A stretch of DNA of 64,000 nucleotides, from contig NZ_JAASQR010000004.1 in the NCBI RefSeq assembly GCF_011762025.1, forward strand, positions 310,001 through 374,000, given 5' to 3'. Below, one piece after another: positions 9,182 to 18,529 of this stretch. The notes under the pieces are model-generated. The model searched no databases and had not been told where the DNA came from. It saw nothing but the letters and a program-made list of their open reading frames with translations. The stretch comes from Sphingobium vermicomposti. GTDB lineage: Bacteria > Pseudomonadota > Alphaproteobacteria > Sphingomonadales > Sphingomonadaceae. A program made the position numbers and the translations under genes. Each line of letters begins with the position of its first letter. Within the stretch, counting starts at the first letter, position 1.

Positions 9182-9245
9182 CATTTCCAGCAAAAATGAT
9201 AGCTAGAACGCACGCTGCACATCGCATTTCAGTTGAAGGTACATC

Positions 9246-11357
9246 ATGAACGCTCCGACCAACGCTGCAGATTCCGCCATTTCCTTTGCCGTTCCCACCA
9301 GCCGCTGGGACGATTCGGCCGCCGCGTCGATGAGCCCTGCGGAACTGCTGCTATATCGGTCCAACCTGCTGGGTTCCGACCTGACCGTCACCAATTTCGG
9401 CGGCGGCAACACATCGGCCAAGATTCTGGAAATCGATCCGCTGACCGGCGAAAAGGTCGAGGTGTTGTGGGTCAAGGGTTCGGGCGGTGACATCGGATCG
9501 ATGAAGCTGGACGGTTTTGCGACGCTTTACCAGGACAAGTTGCTCAGCCTGGAAGATCATTATGGCGGTGAGCAGGACGACGACAAGATGGTCGGATATC
9601 TGCCGCACTGCACCTTCAACCTGAATGGCCGCGCCGCTTCGATCGACACGCCGCTGCATTCGCTGCTGCCCTTCGCCCATGTCGACCATGTCCACCCCGA
9701 CGCGATCATCGCGCTGGCCGCGTCGTCAGGCGGGGAACAGGCGACCAAGGAGATTTGGGGCGGCAAGATCGGCTGGCTGGGCTGGAAGCGTCCGGGCTAT
9801 ACGCTGGGCGTGCAGCTGCGCGATTATGTGAAGGCAAACCCCGGCCTGGAAGGCGTGATGCTGGCGGGTCACGGCATCATCTGCTGGGCCGATACGGCGA
9901 AAAGCTGCTATGAACATACCGTTCGGCTGATCGCTGACGCGGCGAGCCACCTCAATGCGAAGCTGGCGGGCAAGCCTGCCTTTGGCGGTCGCAAGGTCGC
10001 GCCAAACCCGGATCGCGCCGCCATCGCTGCTGACCTCATGCCCCGTTTGCGCGGTTTCATGACGGGCGCGCGTGCCAAGCTGGGCCATTTTTCCGATGAT
10101 GCCGAAGCGCTGGAGTTTGTCGGGTCAGTCGATTTCGATCGGCTGGCCGCGCTCGGCACATCCTGCCCCGATCACTTTTTGCGCACCAAGATCGCGCCGC
10201 TGACGCTGGACCCGGAGCGGCTGCAGGACGACGCCTATCTGGCGGAAAAGATCGAGGATTATCGCAAGCTTTACGGCGCTTATTATGAACGGTGCAAGCG
10301 CGCGAACTCGCCCGCGATGCGCGATTCCAATCCGGTCGTCGTGCTGGTGCCGGGCGTGGGTCGCTTCACCTTCGCGACCGACAAGACGACGGCGCGCCTT
10401 GCCGGTGAATTTTACGGCAATGCCATCAACGTGATGCGCGGGTCCGAAGCGATCGGCGACTATATCGCGCTGGACGAGCAGGAAGCGTTCGACATCGAAT
10501 ATTGGCTGCTGGAGGAAGCAAAGCTTCAGCGCATGCCCAGCCCCAAGCCGTTGGTCGGCAAGATCGCGCTGGTCACCGGCGGCGCTGGCGGCATCGGCGC
10601 GGCAACGGCTGCTCGCCTGATGGCGGACGGTGCCTGCGTGATGCTGGCCGACCGCGACGCCGATGCTGTGGAAAATGTCCGTGCCGGTTTCGCCAAGCAG
10701 TTCGGCAGGGATGTCGTCCGCGCAGCCGTGGTTGACGTCACCGACGAAGCGCAGGTGCAATCGGCCTTCGACGCCTGCGCGCGTGAGTTTGGCGGGCTGG
10801 ACATATTGGTCGCCAATGCGGGCATCGCTTCGTCCGCGCCGATCGAGGAAACCACCGTCGCCCTGTGGCGCAAAAATTATGACGTTCTGGCGGAAGGCTA
10901 TTTTCTGACCGCGCGGGCTGCTTTCCCGTTGATGAAGCGGATGAAGGACCAGGGCGGTGCGTCCATCGTCTTCATCGGGTCGAAAAATGGCGTTGCTGCG
11001 GCAACCAACGCATCGGCTTATGCTTCGGCCAAGGCTGCGGCCAATCACCTGGCCCGCTGCCTGGCGCTGGAAGGCGCGCCGTCGGGCATCCGCGTGAACG
11101 TCGTCAACCCCGACGCCGTCATCAAGGGGTCTAAGATTTGGGACGGTGACTGGCGCAAGGAACGCGCGGGCGCACATGGCATCGATTCGGGCCGCGAACT
11201 GGAAGAACATTATCGCCAGCGGTCCATGCTGAAGCGCGACGTGCTGCCATCGGATATTGCGGAAGCCGTCTATTTCCTGGCGTCGGATATGTCGGCAAAA
11301 TCGACCGGCAACATGATCAACGTTGACGCGGGGAACGCCCAGGCCTTCACTCGCTAA
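9246..11357 (+). CDS. rhaDE: Bifunctional rhamnulose-1-phosphate aldolase / L-lactaldehyde dehydrogenase (RhaD-RhaE fusion)
   Basis: This 703-residue protein has two domains. The first about 430 residues form a class II (zinc) aldolase, with a zinc-site HVDHVHPDAI near residues 141-150 and a further GHGI motif. After residue about 437 an SDR domain begins (VTGGAGGIGAATAA), with an ANAG motif and an active-site YASAK. The aldolase splits rhamnulose-1-phosphate to DHAP and L-lactaldehyde; the SDR domain oxidises lactaldehyde to L-lactate, passing the product between fused domains. This fusion is known in Rhizobiales, Bacillus and sphingomonads. It is the first gene of the plus-strand arm, with AAGG before the ATG, followed 15 bp later by an esterase gene. 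Confidence 0.93.
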   Translation: MNAPTNAADSAISFAVPTSRWDDSAAASMSPAELLLYRSNLLGSDLTVTNFGGGNTSAKILEIDPLTGEKVEVLWVKGSGGDIGSMKLDGFATLYQDKLLSLEDHYGGEQDDDKMVGYLPHCTFNLNGRAASIDTPLHSLLPFAHVDHVHPDAIIALAASSGGEQATKEIWGGKIGWLGWKRPGYTLGVQLRDYVKANPGLEGVMLAGHGIICWADTAKSCYEHTVRLIADAASHLNAKLAGKPAFGGRKVAPNPDRAAIAADLMPRLRGFMTGARAKLGHFSDDAEALEFVGSVDFDRLAALGTSCPDHFLRTKIAPLTLDPERLQDDAYLAEKIEDYRKLYGAYYERCKRANSPAMRDSNPVVVLVPGVGRFTFATDKTTARLAGEFYGNAINVMRGSEAIGDYIALDEQEAFDIEYWLLEEAKLQRMPSPKPLVGKIALVTGGAGGIGAATAARLMADGACVMLADRDADAVENVRAGFAKQFGRDVVRAAVVDVTDEAQVQSAFDACAREFGGLDILVANAGIASSAPIEETTVALWRKNYDVLAEGYFLTARAAFPLMKRMKDQGGASIVFIGSKNGVAAATNASAYASAKAAANHLARCLALEGAPSGIRVNVVNPDAVIKGSKIWDGDWRKERAGAHGIDSGRELEEHYRQRSMLKRDVLPSDIAEAVYFLASDMSAKSTGNMINVDAGNAQAFTR

Positions 11358-11372
11358 TCACCACAGGAGAGG

Positions 11373-12344
11373 ATGATGGCGATCATGAAAATGTTGGACA
11401 GGCGGACCGGATGGATGCTGGCGGCAGTGGCGATGGCCCAATCGGGCGTCGCTGCTGCGGAAGCCGCCAAGGTCAAGGCGGCTGTTTCCGAAATTCTGCC
11501 AGTGAGCATGGCCGAGCCGGGCGCGATTCCGCTGTACCCGCAGGTCCGGGGCAAGAAGGCCAAGGCTGCGGAGGCCGAGAACTGGACCGTGGTGCGGGGC
11601 GAGGGCCGATCCGTGCGCAACGTCACGGTCCCGACGCTGACGCCTTTCCTGCCGGAAGCGGGCAAGGCTAACGGCGCTGCCGTGGTGGTCGCGCCGGGCG
11701 GAGGCTTCATGGCGCTGTCCATGGACCATGAAGGCTATAAGGTCGCCCGGCAGCTTGCCGATCGTGGCATTGCGGCTTTTGTCCTGAAATACCGCCTGAT
11801 CCCCACCCCCGCCGACCAGCAGGAAGCAAACCGCGCGATCATCGCAAGGCTCGGCGCAGCTTTTCGCGGCGGACCGGACGTGCCAAAACTGGAAAAGCCC
11901 GAAGCAACGGAAGATGCGATTACCGCATTGCGGATGGTTAGGGCGGACGCGGCGAAATGGGGCGTCGACCCTGCGCGCGTCGGCATGATCGGCTTTTCCG
12001 CAGGCGCGATAACGGCGCTTAATACCGTCCTTCAGGCTCCGGCGGATCAGCGCCCGGCCTTTTTCGGTTATGTCTATGGTCCCCAGACCGCCGTGGCAGT
12101 CCCGGCGGATGCGCCGCCCATGTTCGACGCCATCGCCATGGACGACCAGCTGTTTAAGACCATGGGCTTTCCCATCGTCGAAGCCTGGCACAAGGCGAAG
12201 CGCAAGGTGGAAATCCACGGCTATCAAAAGGGCTATCACGGGTTCGGCCTTGGCCGTCCCGGCACTACCACAACGCTGCTGATGGATGAATTCCATGCAT
12301 GGCTGGCCATGCAGGGCTTCCTCGGAAGCCAGACCAAGAAGTGA
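11373..12344 (+). CDS. Exported alpha/beta-hydrolase (esterase/lipase-like) in rhamnose operon
   Basis: The 323-residue protein starts with a signal-peptide-like stretch (basic MLDRRTG followed by a hydrophobic run ending near GVAAAEA), so it is probably periplasmic. The mature part is an alpha/beta hydrolase of the BD-FAE/esterase type. It has an APGGGF oxyanion-hole loop, nucleophile Ser in GFSAG, and a late catalytic His in YHGFGLG. It is embedded between the aldolase and the isomerase gene, 15 bp after the first and 1 bp before the second, so it is co-expressed with rhamnose catabolism. Removing acetyl or other acyl groups from rhamnosides or rhamnose-containing glycans is a fair inference. 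The start may be 11373 or a later in-frame ATG. Confidence 0.8.
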   Translation: MMAIMKMLDRRTGWMLAAVAMAQSGVAAAEAAKVKAAVSEILPVSMAEPGAIPLYPQVRGKKAKAAEAENWTVVRGEGRSVRNVTVPTLTPFLPEAGKANGAAVVVAPGGGFMALSMDHEGYKVARQLADRGIAAFVLKYRLIPTPADQQEANRAIIARLGAAFRGGPDVPKLEKPEATEDAITALRMVRADAAKWGVDPARVGMIGFSAGAITALNTVLQAPADQRPAFFGYVYGPQTAVAVPADAPPMFDAIAMDDQLFKTMGFPIVEAWHKAKRKVEIHGYQKGYHGFGLGRPGTTTTLLMDEFHAWLAMQGFLGSQTKK

Positions 12345-12345
12345 G

Positions 12346-13647
12346 ATGATCATGACCACGAACCTCCCCCTTTCCGACGATCTGATTGCCCAGGCCAATG
12401 CACGGGAAACCGCGGCGTTGGAGGAAGATTACGCGGCGCTAGGGCGTCAGCTTGAACGGCGCGGCATCGACATCGATGCGATCAAGGGCCGCGTCGCGGG
12501 CTTTTCCGTTGCCGTGCCCAGCTGGGGGGCGGGCCGTGGCGGCACCCGTTTCGCCAAATTCCCGATCGCGGGCGAACCGACCACCATCTACGAAAAGCTG
12601 CAGGATTGCGCCGTCATCAACCAGCTGTCGCGCGTGACCCCGCGCGTGTCGCCGCATTTCCCGTGGGACAAGGTGTCCGATTACGCGGCGCTGCGGGAAG
12701 AAGCGGCGAGCCTTGGCCTGGGATTCGACGCGGTCAATTCCAATACGTTTCAGGATCAGAAGGATCAGGCGCACAGCTACGCTACCGGATCACTGTCCTC
12801 CACCGTCGCCGAAACCCGCGCTCAGGCAGTCGAACATAACATCGAATGTATCGAAATCGGCAAGCAGCTGGGATCGACCGACCTGACCGTATGGGTCGGT
12901 GACGGCACCAATTTCCCCGGCCAGCAGGACCTTGCCCGCAGCCTTGACCGCTATCTGGAAGCGGCGGCGCAGGTTTATGCCGCGCTGCCCGACGATTGGC
13001 GCATGCTGTTGGAACATAAGATGTTCGAGCCTGCCTTCTATTCGTCCGTCATTTCCGACTGGGGTTCGTCGATCCTTGCGGCGCAGGAACTGGGCCCCAA
13101 GGCAAAGTGCCTGGTTGATCTGGGCCATCATGCCCCCAACACCAATATCGAACAGATTGTGGCCCGCCTGCATCGTTTCGACAAGCTGGGTGGTTTCCAC
13201 TTCAACGACAGCAAATATGGCGACGACGACCTGGATTCAGGTTCGATCAACCCGCACCAGCTGTTCCTGATCTTCAACGAACTGGTCGAAGCGGAACTGA
13301 ATCCCCGCGACGGCTTCAATCCCAGCTATATGATCGACCAGTCGCACAATGTGACCGATCCGATCGAATCCATGCTGTCGTCCGCCGAAGCGATCACGTC
13401 CTGCTTTGCCAAGGCGTTGCTGGTCGACCGTCAGGCGCTGCACGGGGCGCAGGAATCCAATGACACGATGATGGCGTTCCAGGCGTTGCGCCGTGCCTAT
13501 AATGTGGACGTCGCCCCGATATTGGCGATGGCCCGCATGGAATCGGGCGGCGCGATCGACGTGCTGTCCACCTATCGCCAGAGCAAGTGGCGTGAGCGCA
13601 AGGCACAGGAACGCAAGCCGGTCGGACTGGGCGCTGGCATCGTCTAA
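12346..13647 (+). CDS. rhaI: L-rhamnose isomerase (RhaI type)
   Basis: The product of about 433 residues matches the Pseudomonas stutzeri-type L-rhamnose isomerase (RhaI) rather than E. coli RhaA. It is a TIM barrel with metal-site segments LEHKMFEPAFY, VDLGHHAPNTN and GFHFNDSKYGDDDLDSG. It isomerises L-rhamnose to L-rhamnulose using Mn2+ or a similar metal. The open frame extends 60 bases further upstream, inside the esterase gene; the ATG at 12346 (or 12352) is preferred because the conserved sequence begins there and it follows the esterase stop by one base. It is the last gene of the plus-strand arm and is followed by a hairpin at 13655-13694. Confidence 0.92.
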   Translation: MIMTTNLPLSDDLIAQANARETAALEEDYAALGRQLERRGIDIDAIKGRVAGFSVAVPSWGAGRGGTRFAKFPIAGEPTTIYEKLQDCAVINQLSRVTPRVSPHFPWDKVSDYAALREEAASLGLGFDAVNSNTFQDQKDQAHSYATGSLSSTVAETRAQAVEHNIECIEIGKQLGSTDLTVWVGDGTNFPGQQDLARSLDRYLEAAAQVYAALPDDWRMLLEHKMFEPAFYSSVISDWGSSILAAQELGPKAKCLVDLGHHAPNTNIEQIVARLHRFDKLGGFHFNDSKYGDDDLDSGSINPHQLFLIFNELVEAELNPRDGFNPSYMIDQSHNVTDPIESMLSSAEAITSCFAKALLVDRQALHGAQESNDTMMAFQALRRAYNVDVAPILAMARMESGGAIDVLSTYRQSKWRERKAQERKPVGLGAGIV

Positions 13648-13654
13648 GGCGCGA

Positions 13655-13694
13655 CAGGGTCCCGGTCCCTCAGGAGGAGGGAACCGAGACCCTG
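13655..13694 (+). terminator. Hairpin terminator after rhaI
   Basis: CAGGGTC (13655-13661) pairs with GACCCTG (13688-13694). Inside it, further pairing of CGGTCCCTC with GAGGGAACCG gives a long stem around an AGGAG loop. It lies 8 bases after the rhaI stop, between convergent rhaI and selO. The following T-run is short, so efficiency is uncertain. Confidence 0.6.
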
Positions 13695-13719
13695 CCTTCT
13701 CGCCTGGACTTGCGGAATA

Positions 13720-15192
13720 TCAGGTGCCGCAGAAAGTCGCCAACACCCGCTCATGTTCCAGCGGGGGCGCGGCATATCCCTCATTTTCAGGCTGGTCGTC
13801 GAACGGGCGGGACAGCAGTTGCAGCAGCCGTTCGAACGGGGCGAAATCGCCCTTGTCCACTGCCGCGCGGATCATTTCCTCGACGCGATGATTGCGGGGG
13901 ATGAAGGCTGGATTGACGCCGCGCATGGCGTCACGCCGTTGCGCCGCCGGAATCTGCTCCATCCCCAATCGTTCGCGCCAGCGCGCCAGCACGCTGTCGG
14001 CGGCAAGGGGGTCGACGAACAGCCCGCGCAACGGCTCATCGCCTTCGCCCGGCTCAATCGCATCCGCCAGGCGACGGAAGAAGAGGGTGAAGTCGACCTG
14101 GTTGGCGGCCATGGTATCGAGCAATTCGGTGACCAGGTCCGCGTCACCATCGGCCCGTTCATCCAGGCCAAGCTTGGCACGAAAACCCTGAAGCTGTGCA
14201 TCCAGAAAACGGGGGGCGTAGAGCGACAGCGCTTCTTCCGCATCGGCGATCGCTTTCGCCTCGTCGGCATCGAGCAGGGGCAGCAGGGTTTCGGCCAGCC
14301 GGGTCAGGTTCCACAATCCAATGCCGGGCTGGCTGCCATAGGCATAACGGCCCGCCCGGTCGATCGAGCTGAAAACAGTGCCGGAATCATAGCTGTCCAT
14401 GAAGGCGCAGGGACCATAATCGATGGTCTCGCAGGCGACCGACATATTGTCCGTATTCATGACGCCGTGGATGAAGCCTATGAGCATCCAGCGAGCGATG
14501 AGATCAGCCTGACCAGCGATCACTTGGTCGAGCAGCGCGCGATAGGGGCGGGGCGCGCTTGCGGCGTCGGGATAGTGACGGGCGATGACATGGTCCGCCA
14601 GGATGCGCAGGCCATCTACGTCACGCCGCGCCGCGAAGAATTGAAAGGTGCCGACCCGAATGTGGCTGGACGCGACGCGTGTCAGGACCGCGCCGGGCAG
14701 CGCTTCCTCCCGATAGACGGGATCGCCTGTGGTGACGGCGGCAAGCGCGCGGGTGGTGGGGACGCCGAGCGCCGCCATCGCTTCGCTCATCACATATTCC
14801 CGCAGCACGGGACCCAGCGCGGCACGGCCATCGCCTCCACGGGAAAAGGGCGTGCGGCCAGCGCCTTTGAGCTGGATGTCCCGCCGTTGCCCCCGACGGT
14901 CGATCACTTCGCCCAGCAGGATCGCTCGTCCATCGCCTAGCTGGGGCACGAAATTGCCGAATTGATGGCCTGCATAGGCGGTCGCGATGGGGTCAGACCC
15001 CGGCGCGATCGACTGCCCCGATAATAGTCGCAGCCCATCTTTGCCGGACAGCCATTGCGGGTCGATATCCAGGTCCGCCGCCAAGGCTTTGTTAACGCGG
15101 ATGAACGCGGGATGGGATGCCTGCGCAGGCGCGACCCTGGCAAAGAAGCGATCGGGAAGCCGGGCATAGCTGTTGTCGAAAGCCAGGGTCAT
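13720..15192 (-). CDS. selO: Protein adenylyltransferase SelO (YdiU/UPF0061)
   Basis: The 490-residue protein matches SelO, a pseudokinase-fold enzyme that AMPylates Ser/Thr/Tyr residues of proteins and is linked to redox stress in E. coli. It begins LAFDNSYARLPDRFFARV. It has the Gly-rich GDGRAILLGEV and QLKGAGRTPFSRGGDGRA segments, the NTDNMS metal/catalytic motif after HGVMN, and the DYGPCAFMD loop. The frame is open to a GTG at 15261, but family alignment places the start at the ATG at 15192 (E. coli SelO has 478 residues). It is a single-gene unit convergent with rhaI. The C-terminal Cys near the end (LATFCGT) is as in the family, where a selenocysteine or Cys occurs. Confidence 0.92.
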   Translation of the reverse strand: MTLAFDNSYARLPDRFFARVAPAQASHPAFIRVNKALAADLDIDPQWLSGKDGLRLLSGQSIAPGSDPIATAYAGHQFGNFVPQLGDGRAILLGEVIDRRGQRRDIQLKGAGRTPFSRGGDGRAALGPVLREYVMSEAMAALGVPTTRALAAVTTGDPVYREEALPGAVLTRVASSHIRVGTFQFFAARRDVDGLRILADHVIARHYPDAASAPRPYRALLDQVIAGQADLIARWMLIGFIHGVMNTDNMSVACETIDYGPCAFMDSYDSGTVFSSIDRAGRYAYGSQPGIGLWNLTRLAETLLPLLDADEAKAIADAEEALSLYAPRFLDAQLQGFRAKLGLDERADGDADLVTELLDTMAANQVDFTLFFRRLADAIEPGEGDEPLRGLFVDPLAADSVLARWRERLGMEQIPAAQRRDAMRGVNPAFIPRNHRVEEMIRAAVDKGDFAPFERLLQLLSRPFDDQPENEGYAAPPLEHERVLATFCGT

Positions 15193-15368
15193 GCCAAGGC
15201 TCTGGCGCGGGACATATCGGGGGAAATTATCTGGGTCATCAGGCTCATGTGGTGATCGCACCGGGATGTAAAAGGGACATGTTCAGCAATCTTGCGTATC
15301 CCCGTGACACATAATAGGCTGCGTCCCAAGGGGAGAGGAACAATGCTAACAGCAAAGGGCGCTGCGGA

Positions 15369-16046
15369 ATGAGTTCCGCGGTGGAGAGTGCATGTCGTCC
15401 GCCGCACAGGGTAGGGCGTCCTTCGGCAGAACAGAGCAAGGAGCTGATGGCCGCCGTGCTGCACGCGGCGCGCGAAGAGTTCGCCACAAAGGGCTTTCAT
15501 CACGCCACGATGGAAGCAATTGCGATCCGCGCCGGGGTATCCAAGCGGACATTATATGCATGGCACGCCGACAAAGAGGCGCTGCTGCACGCCGCGATCA
15601 TGGACAGGGCCGCCGGACTTACCGACAATGTGATCGATCCCAAAGCCGATCTGAAAGCGGCTATCACCGCTTATTCGCTCAACATGCTTGGCGAAATGAC
15701 GACCGACTATGCCATTTCCATTGGCGGGTTGATGATGAGGGAGGCGCGTCAGTTTCCCCTCGCGAGTGAGGGGCTGGAACAGGGCCAGGAATATCTGTGC
15801 CGTCCCTTGGTGACATTGTTGCGGGAATTGGGAATGGCGGCGGCTGAAGCTGAAGCCGTTGCAGAAATATATGTCGCGGCATTGCTGGGGCAGCTTCAGC
15901 CCAGTCTGGTCATGGGCAAGCCCGCCCCGACGCCGGAGCAGAACCATCAACATGTCGCGATGGTCGTCGAGTTGATCCTGCCGGGGCTGGAAAAACGACT
16001 GGGCCAGATATCTTCCGACCGTTGCAGGTCCGCCGGAAGCCGCTGA
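15369..16046 (+). CDS. TetR/AcrR family transcriptional regulator
   Basis: The 225-residue protein has a TetR HTH: HAAREEFATKGFHHATMEAI, then AIRAGVSKRTLYAWHADKEALL (residues about 32-75). A helical ligand-binding domain of the TetR C-terminal type follows. It is divergent from selO (176 bp apart) and convergent with a TonB-dependent receptor, from which it is separated by a bidirectional terminator. It may regulate that receptor, but no matching operator was identified. The ligand is unknown. Confidence 0.88.
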   Translation: MSSAVESACRPPHRVGRPSAEQSKELMAAVLHAAREEFATKGFHHATMEAIAIRAGVSKRTLYAWHADKEALLHAAIMDRAAGLTDNVIDPKADLKAAITAYSLNMLGEMTTDYAISIGGLMMREARQFPLASEGLEQGQEYLCRPLVTLLRELGMAAAEAEAVAEIYVAALLGQLQPSLVMGKPAPTPEQNHQHVAMVVELILPGLEKRLGQISSDRCRSAGSR

Positions 16047-16064
16047 GCTGGCAATGGCAAGCGT

Positions 16065-16111
16065 AAAAGAAAAGGAGCCCACCACTGTCGTGGCGAGCTC
16101 CCGATCTTTTT
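16065..16111. terminator. Bidirectional intrinsic terminator between tetR-type gene and TonB receptor
   Basis: GGAGC (16074-16078) pairs with GCTCC (16097-16101), and inside it CCAC pairs with GTGG. The stem is flanked by AAAAGAAAA on the left (T-tract for the minus strand) and by a T-rich CTTTTT on the right (for the plus strand). It therefore serves both convergent genes. Confidence 0.75.
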
Positions 16112-16147
16112 CGGTGACGGGGGGGGCAGATCACTCCGCCCCTTTGA

Positions 16148-18529
16148 TCACCAGCGGAAGGTACCGACCAGGCCGAATTCACGCGGCACGGTGCTGGAGA
16201 TCGTCGCATAGCCCGCCTGAACGGGACCAGCAAAGGTTCCGACCTGCGGAATGTTCTGGAAGTCGGTGATCCGCTGCTGGTTCAGCACATTCTTGACGAA
16301 GCCGGTGAGTTCCCACTGGCCGTCATTGCCACGGACGCCCGCGAACAGGTCGAGCAGGGTGCGGCTACGATAGTCGAAGTCGCGCTGTTGCGAGTAGACA
16401 CCCGGACGATAGCTGATCAGGCCACGCAGGAAGGGCTCAACCGAACCTTCTACCGGAACGCGCAGCTCGGTCGTGGCCGACAGGCTGAAGTTCGGCGTGT
16501 CGCTCATGCGCGTCAGACGGCAGAAGCTGACATTGCCGGTGCCCGAAATGACAGCCGATCCCGTCGTGTCGGGGCGGCCATCGCCATCGAAGTCGTTGCA
16601 AGGCAGGCGCGCGCTGTTTTTGTAGCGTGCCTTAACATAGGACATGTTGACCGACAGGTCCCAGAAGTCGGTCGGGCGGGCGTCGATCGATGCTTCGATA
16701 CCCTTGATCGTGGCGTCGCCATTATAGTTGAAGTCGAACGTGCCATCGGTAGCGGGAACGTCGGTGCCGTTGTCGATCGTGCCTGGAGCGCAGACACCCG
16801 GTGCCGAATTCGGGCAGTTATAGTAGATGCCCGAGAAGCGCGACACGAAGCCGTCGAACTTCTGGTAGAATGCGGACACCGCGAAGTTGACGCGACGGTC
16901 GAAGAGCGAACCCTTCAGGCCGGCTTCGAAATTGTCGGTCTTTTCGTTCTGGGTGGTCAGCAGATCCGACGAGATGCCGATGGGCGCAGCGATGCCGACG
17001 CCCCCTGACCGGAAGGAATGGCCGTAGGCGATGTAGCCGGTCAGGGCCCGGCTGAATTCATAGCTGAGCGTCGCGCCGCCGGTCAGCGGCCTGTTCTTCA
17101 GATCACGCAGTTCGGCGGGAATGCCTTCTTGCACCAGATCTGGCGAGCCGGGCGACGTGGTGACGAGATCGGCCACGCGAACCGAATTGAGGATCGTGTA
17201 GCGAAGGCCGCCTTCCAGCGTGAAGCCGCCCGTCCGCACCCGGCCATTGGCATTGAAGGACAAGGTTTCCTGGTCGGCGGGAGCCGTGAAATATGTCGTG
17301 AATGGCAGGTAGGTAACACCCGCAATGGCAGGCGCGGGCGCGAAGAACAGCGCGGTGTCCTGTGTCACGCGCGTGGTGCCGGTCAGCGTCTGATAGAAAG
17401 CGCCGACGCCCCAGCCAAACATGCCATCATCATTGGAAGCCAGACGCAGTTCGAACGTGGGTGAGCGGTAGGGCGTAAAGGTATGCTGAGGAATGGCGAG
17501 GCCCGGAATGCTATTGGCCGGATCGCCGTCGCGCCGCTGGTCAAGGTCGGTCGCCTGATAGGCAGCCAAGCCGTTCAGGGTGGCCCAGCCAAGATCCCAG
17601 TCGAAGTTGAAGTTGACGATGTGCGAAACATTCTTGAACCTGTTCAGGCCATCTGCAACCGCCGCACGGTCCTTGATGCTGAAATCGCCAGGCCCGGTCG
17701 GCACGCCGCCAAAGCTGTTGGCGGCACCAACGACCTGGGTATACTGACGTACATCCGACTGAAGATATTGATAGGTCAGATAGGCGGTGAAATCTTCGGT
17801 CGGGCGCAGGCCCAGCGTGACGCGACCGCTCTGCGTGTTGCCGCGCGAATAGTCACCGTTGGTGACGTTGCGCACCTGATTGTTGCGGTTGCCATCGACC
17901 ATCGCGGCGACGCGCAGCGAAACCTTTTCGTTGAAGGGCAGGGTTACGCCCCCCTGAACGTTATAGGCATGACGATCCGTCACCGTGCCCTGGGCATAGC
18001 CTTCGACTTCGCCGAATTTGGGACGCTGCGTCGTGATGGTGATCGAGCCAGCCGGCGACGACAGGCCGCGCAACAGACCCTGGGGGCCGCGCAGCACTTC
18101 GATCTGGCCAATGTCGTAAAGTGCCGTGAACACGGTGTTTGCGTCGGCGGGCGCTTCGTTGAAATAAATCTGAACGCTGGGGTCGCTGCCCTGATCGGCG
18201 TCAAAGCCAATGCCGCGCAATGTGGTCGTGTTGTTGCGACCGGTGGTGTTGGTCAGCTCCAGGCCGGGGGCCAAGCGCGAAATATCCTTGGTATCCAGGA
18301 TGTTCAGCTTCGAAATCTGCTCGCTGGTGACCGCGTTGACGGACATCGGCACATCCTGAAGGCTGCGCGAGTCACGCGTGGCGGTCACGACGATTTCTTC
18401 ATAAACCGGTTCCGCCGCTGCGGCCTGGGTGGCCTGTGCGGCGTCTTCTTGAGCGTAAGCAGGCGCAATCGATGCCAGTGCCGCGAAAGCTACGCCGCTG
18501 GACAGAAAAGTCATAAAGTTCCGGCTCAT
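16148..18529 (-). CDS. TonB-dependent outer-membrane receptor
   Basis: The 793-residue receptor has a signal peptide (MSRNFMTFLSSGVAFAALAS, cleaved after AYA), a TonB-box-like EEIVVTATR near residues 43-51, and a plug domain with VPMSVNAVTSEQI and IEVLRGPQGLLRG. A 22-strand-type barrel ends in the aromatic FGLVGTFRW terminus. It would take up a large or hydrophobic nutrient through the outer membrane, energised by TonB. The ATG at 18529 is chosen over an upstream one because GGGAGA lies 5 bases before it and the signal peptide begins there. The substrate is unknown. A second receptor gene lies upstream on the same strand but is separated by a terminator, so they are distinct units. Confidence 0.9.
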   Translation of the reverse strand: MSRNFMTFLSSGVAFAALASIAPAYAQEDAAQATQAAAAEPVYEEIVVTATRDSRSLQDVPMSVNAVTSEQISKLNILDTKDISRLAPGLELTNTTGRNNTTTLRGIGFDADQGSDPSVQIYFNEAPADANTVFTALYDIGQIEVLRGPQGLLRGLSSPAGSITITTQRPKFGEVEGYAQGTVTDRHAYNVQGGVTLPFNEKVSLRVAAMVDGNRNNQVRNVTNGDYSRGNTQSGRVTLGLRPTEDFTAYLTYQYLQSDVRQYTQVVGAANSFGGVPTGPGDFSIKDRAAVADGLNRFKNVSHIVNFNFDWDLGWATLNGLAAYQATDLDQRRDGDPANSIPGLAIPQHTFTPYRSPTFELRLASNDDGMFGWGVGAFYQTLTGTTRVTQDTALFFAPAPAIAGVTYLPFTTYFTAPADQETLSFNANGRVRTGGFTLEGGLRYTILNSVRVADLVTTSPGSPDLVQEGIPAELRDLKNRPLTGGATLSYEFSRALTGYIAYGHSFRSGGVGIAAPIGISSDLLTTQNEKTDNFEAGLKGSLFDRRVNFAVSAFYQKFDGFVSRFSGIYYNCPNSAPGVCAPGTIDNGTDVPATDGTFDFNYNGDATIKGIEASIDARPTDFWDLSVNMSYVKARYKNSARLPCNDFDGDGRPDTTGSAVISGTGNVSFCRLTRMSDTPNFSLSATTELRVPVEGSVEPFLRGLISYRPGVYSQQRDFDYRSRTLLDLFAGVRGNDGQWELTGFVKNVLNQQRITDFQNIPQVGTFAGPVQAGYATISSTVPREFGLVGTFRW

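Noticed and set aside
15193..15261. Possible 23-residue N-terminal extension of SelO from a GTG
   Set aside because: The family starts at LAFDNSYARLPDRF; the extra residues are unlike any SelO N-terminus, so the ATG at 15192 is used.
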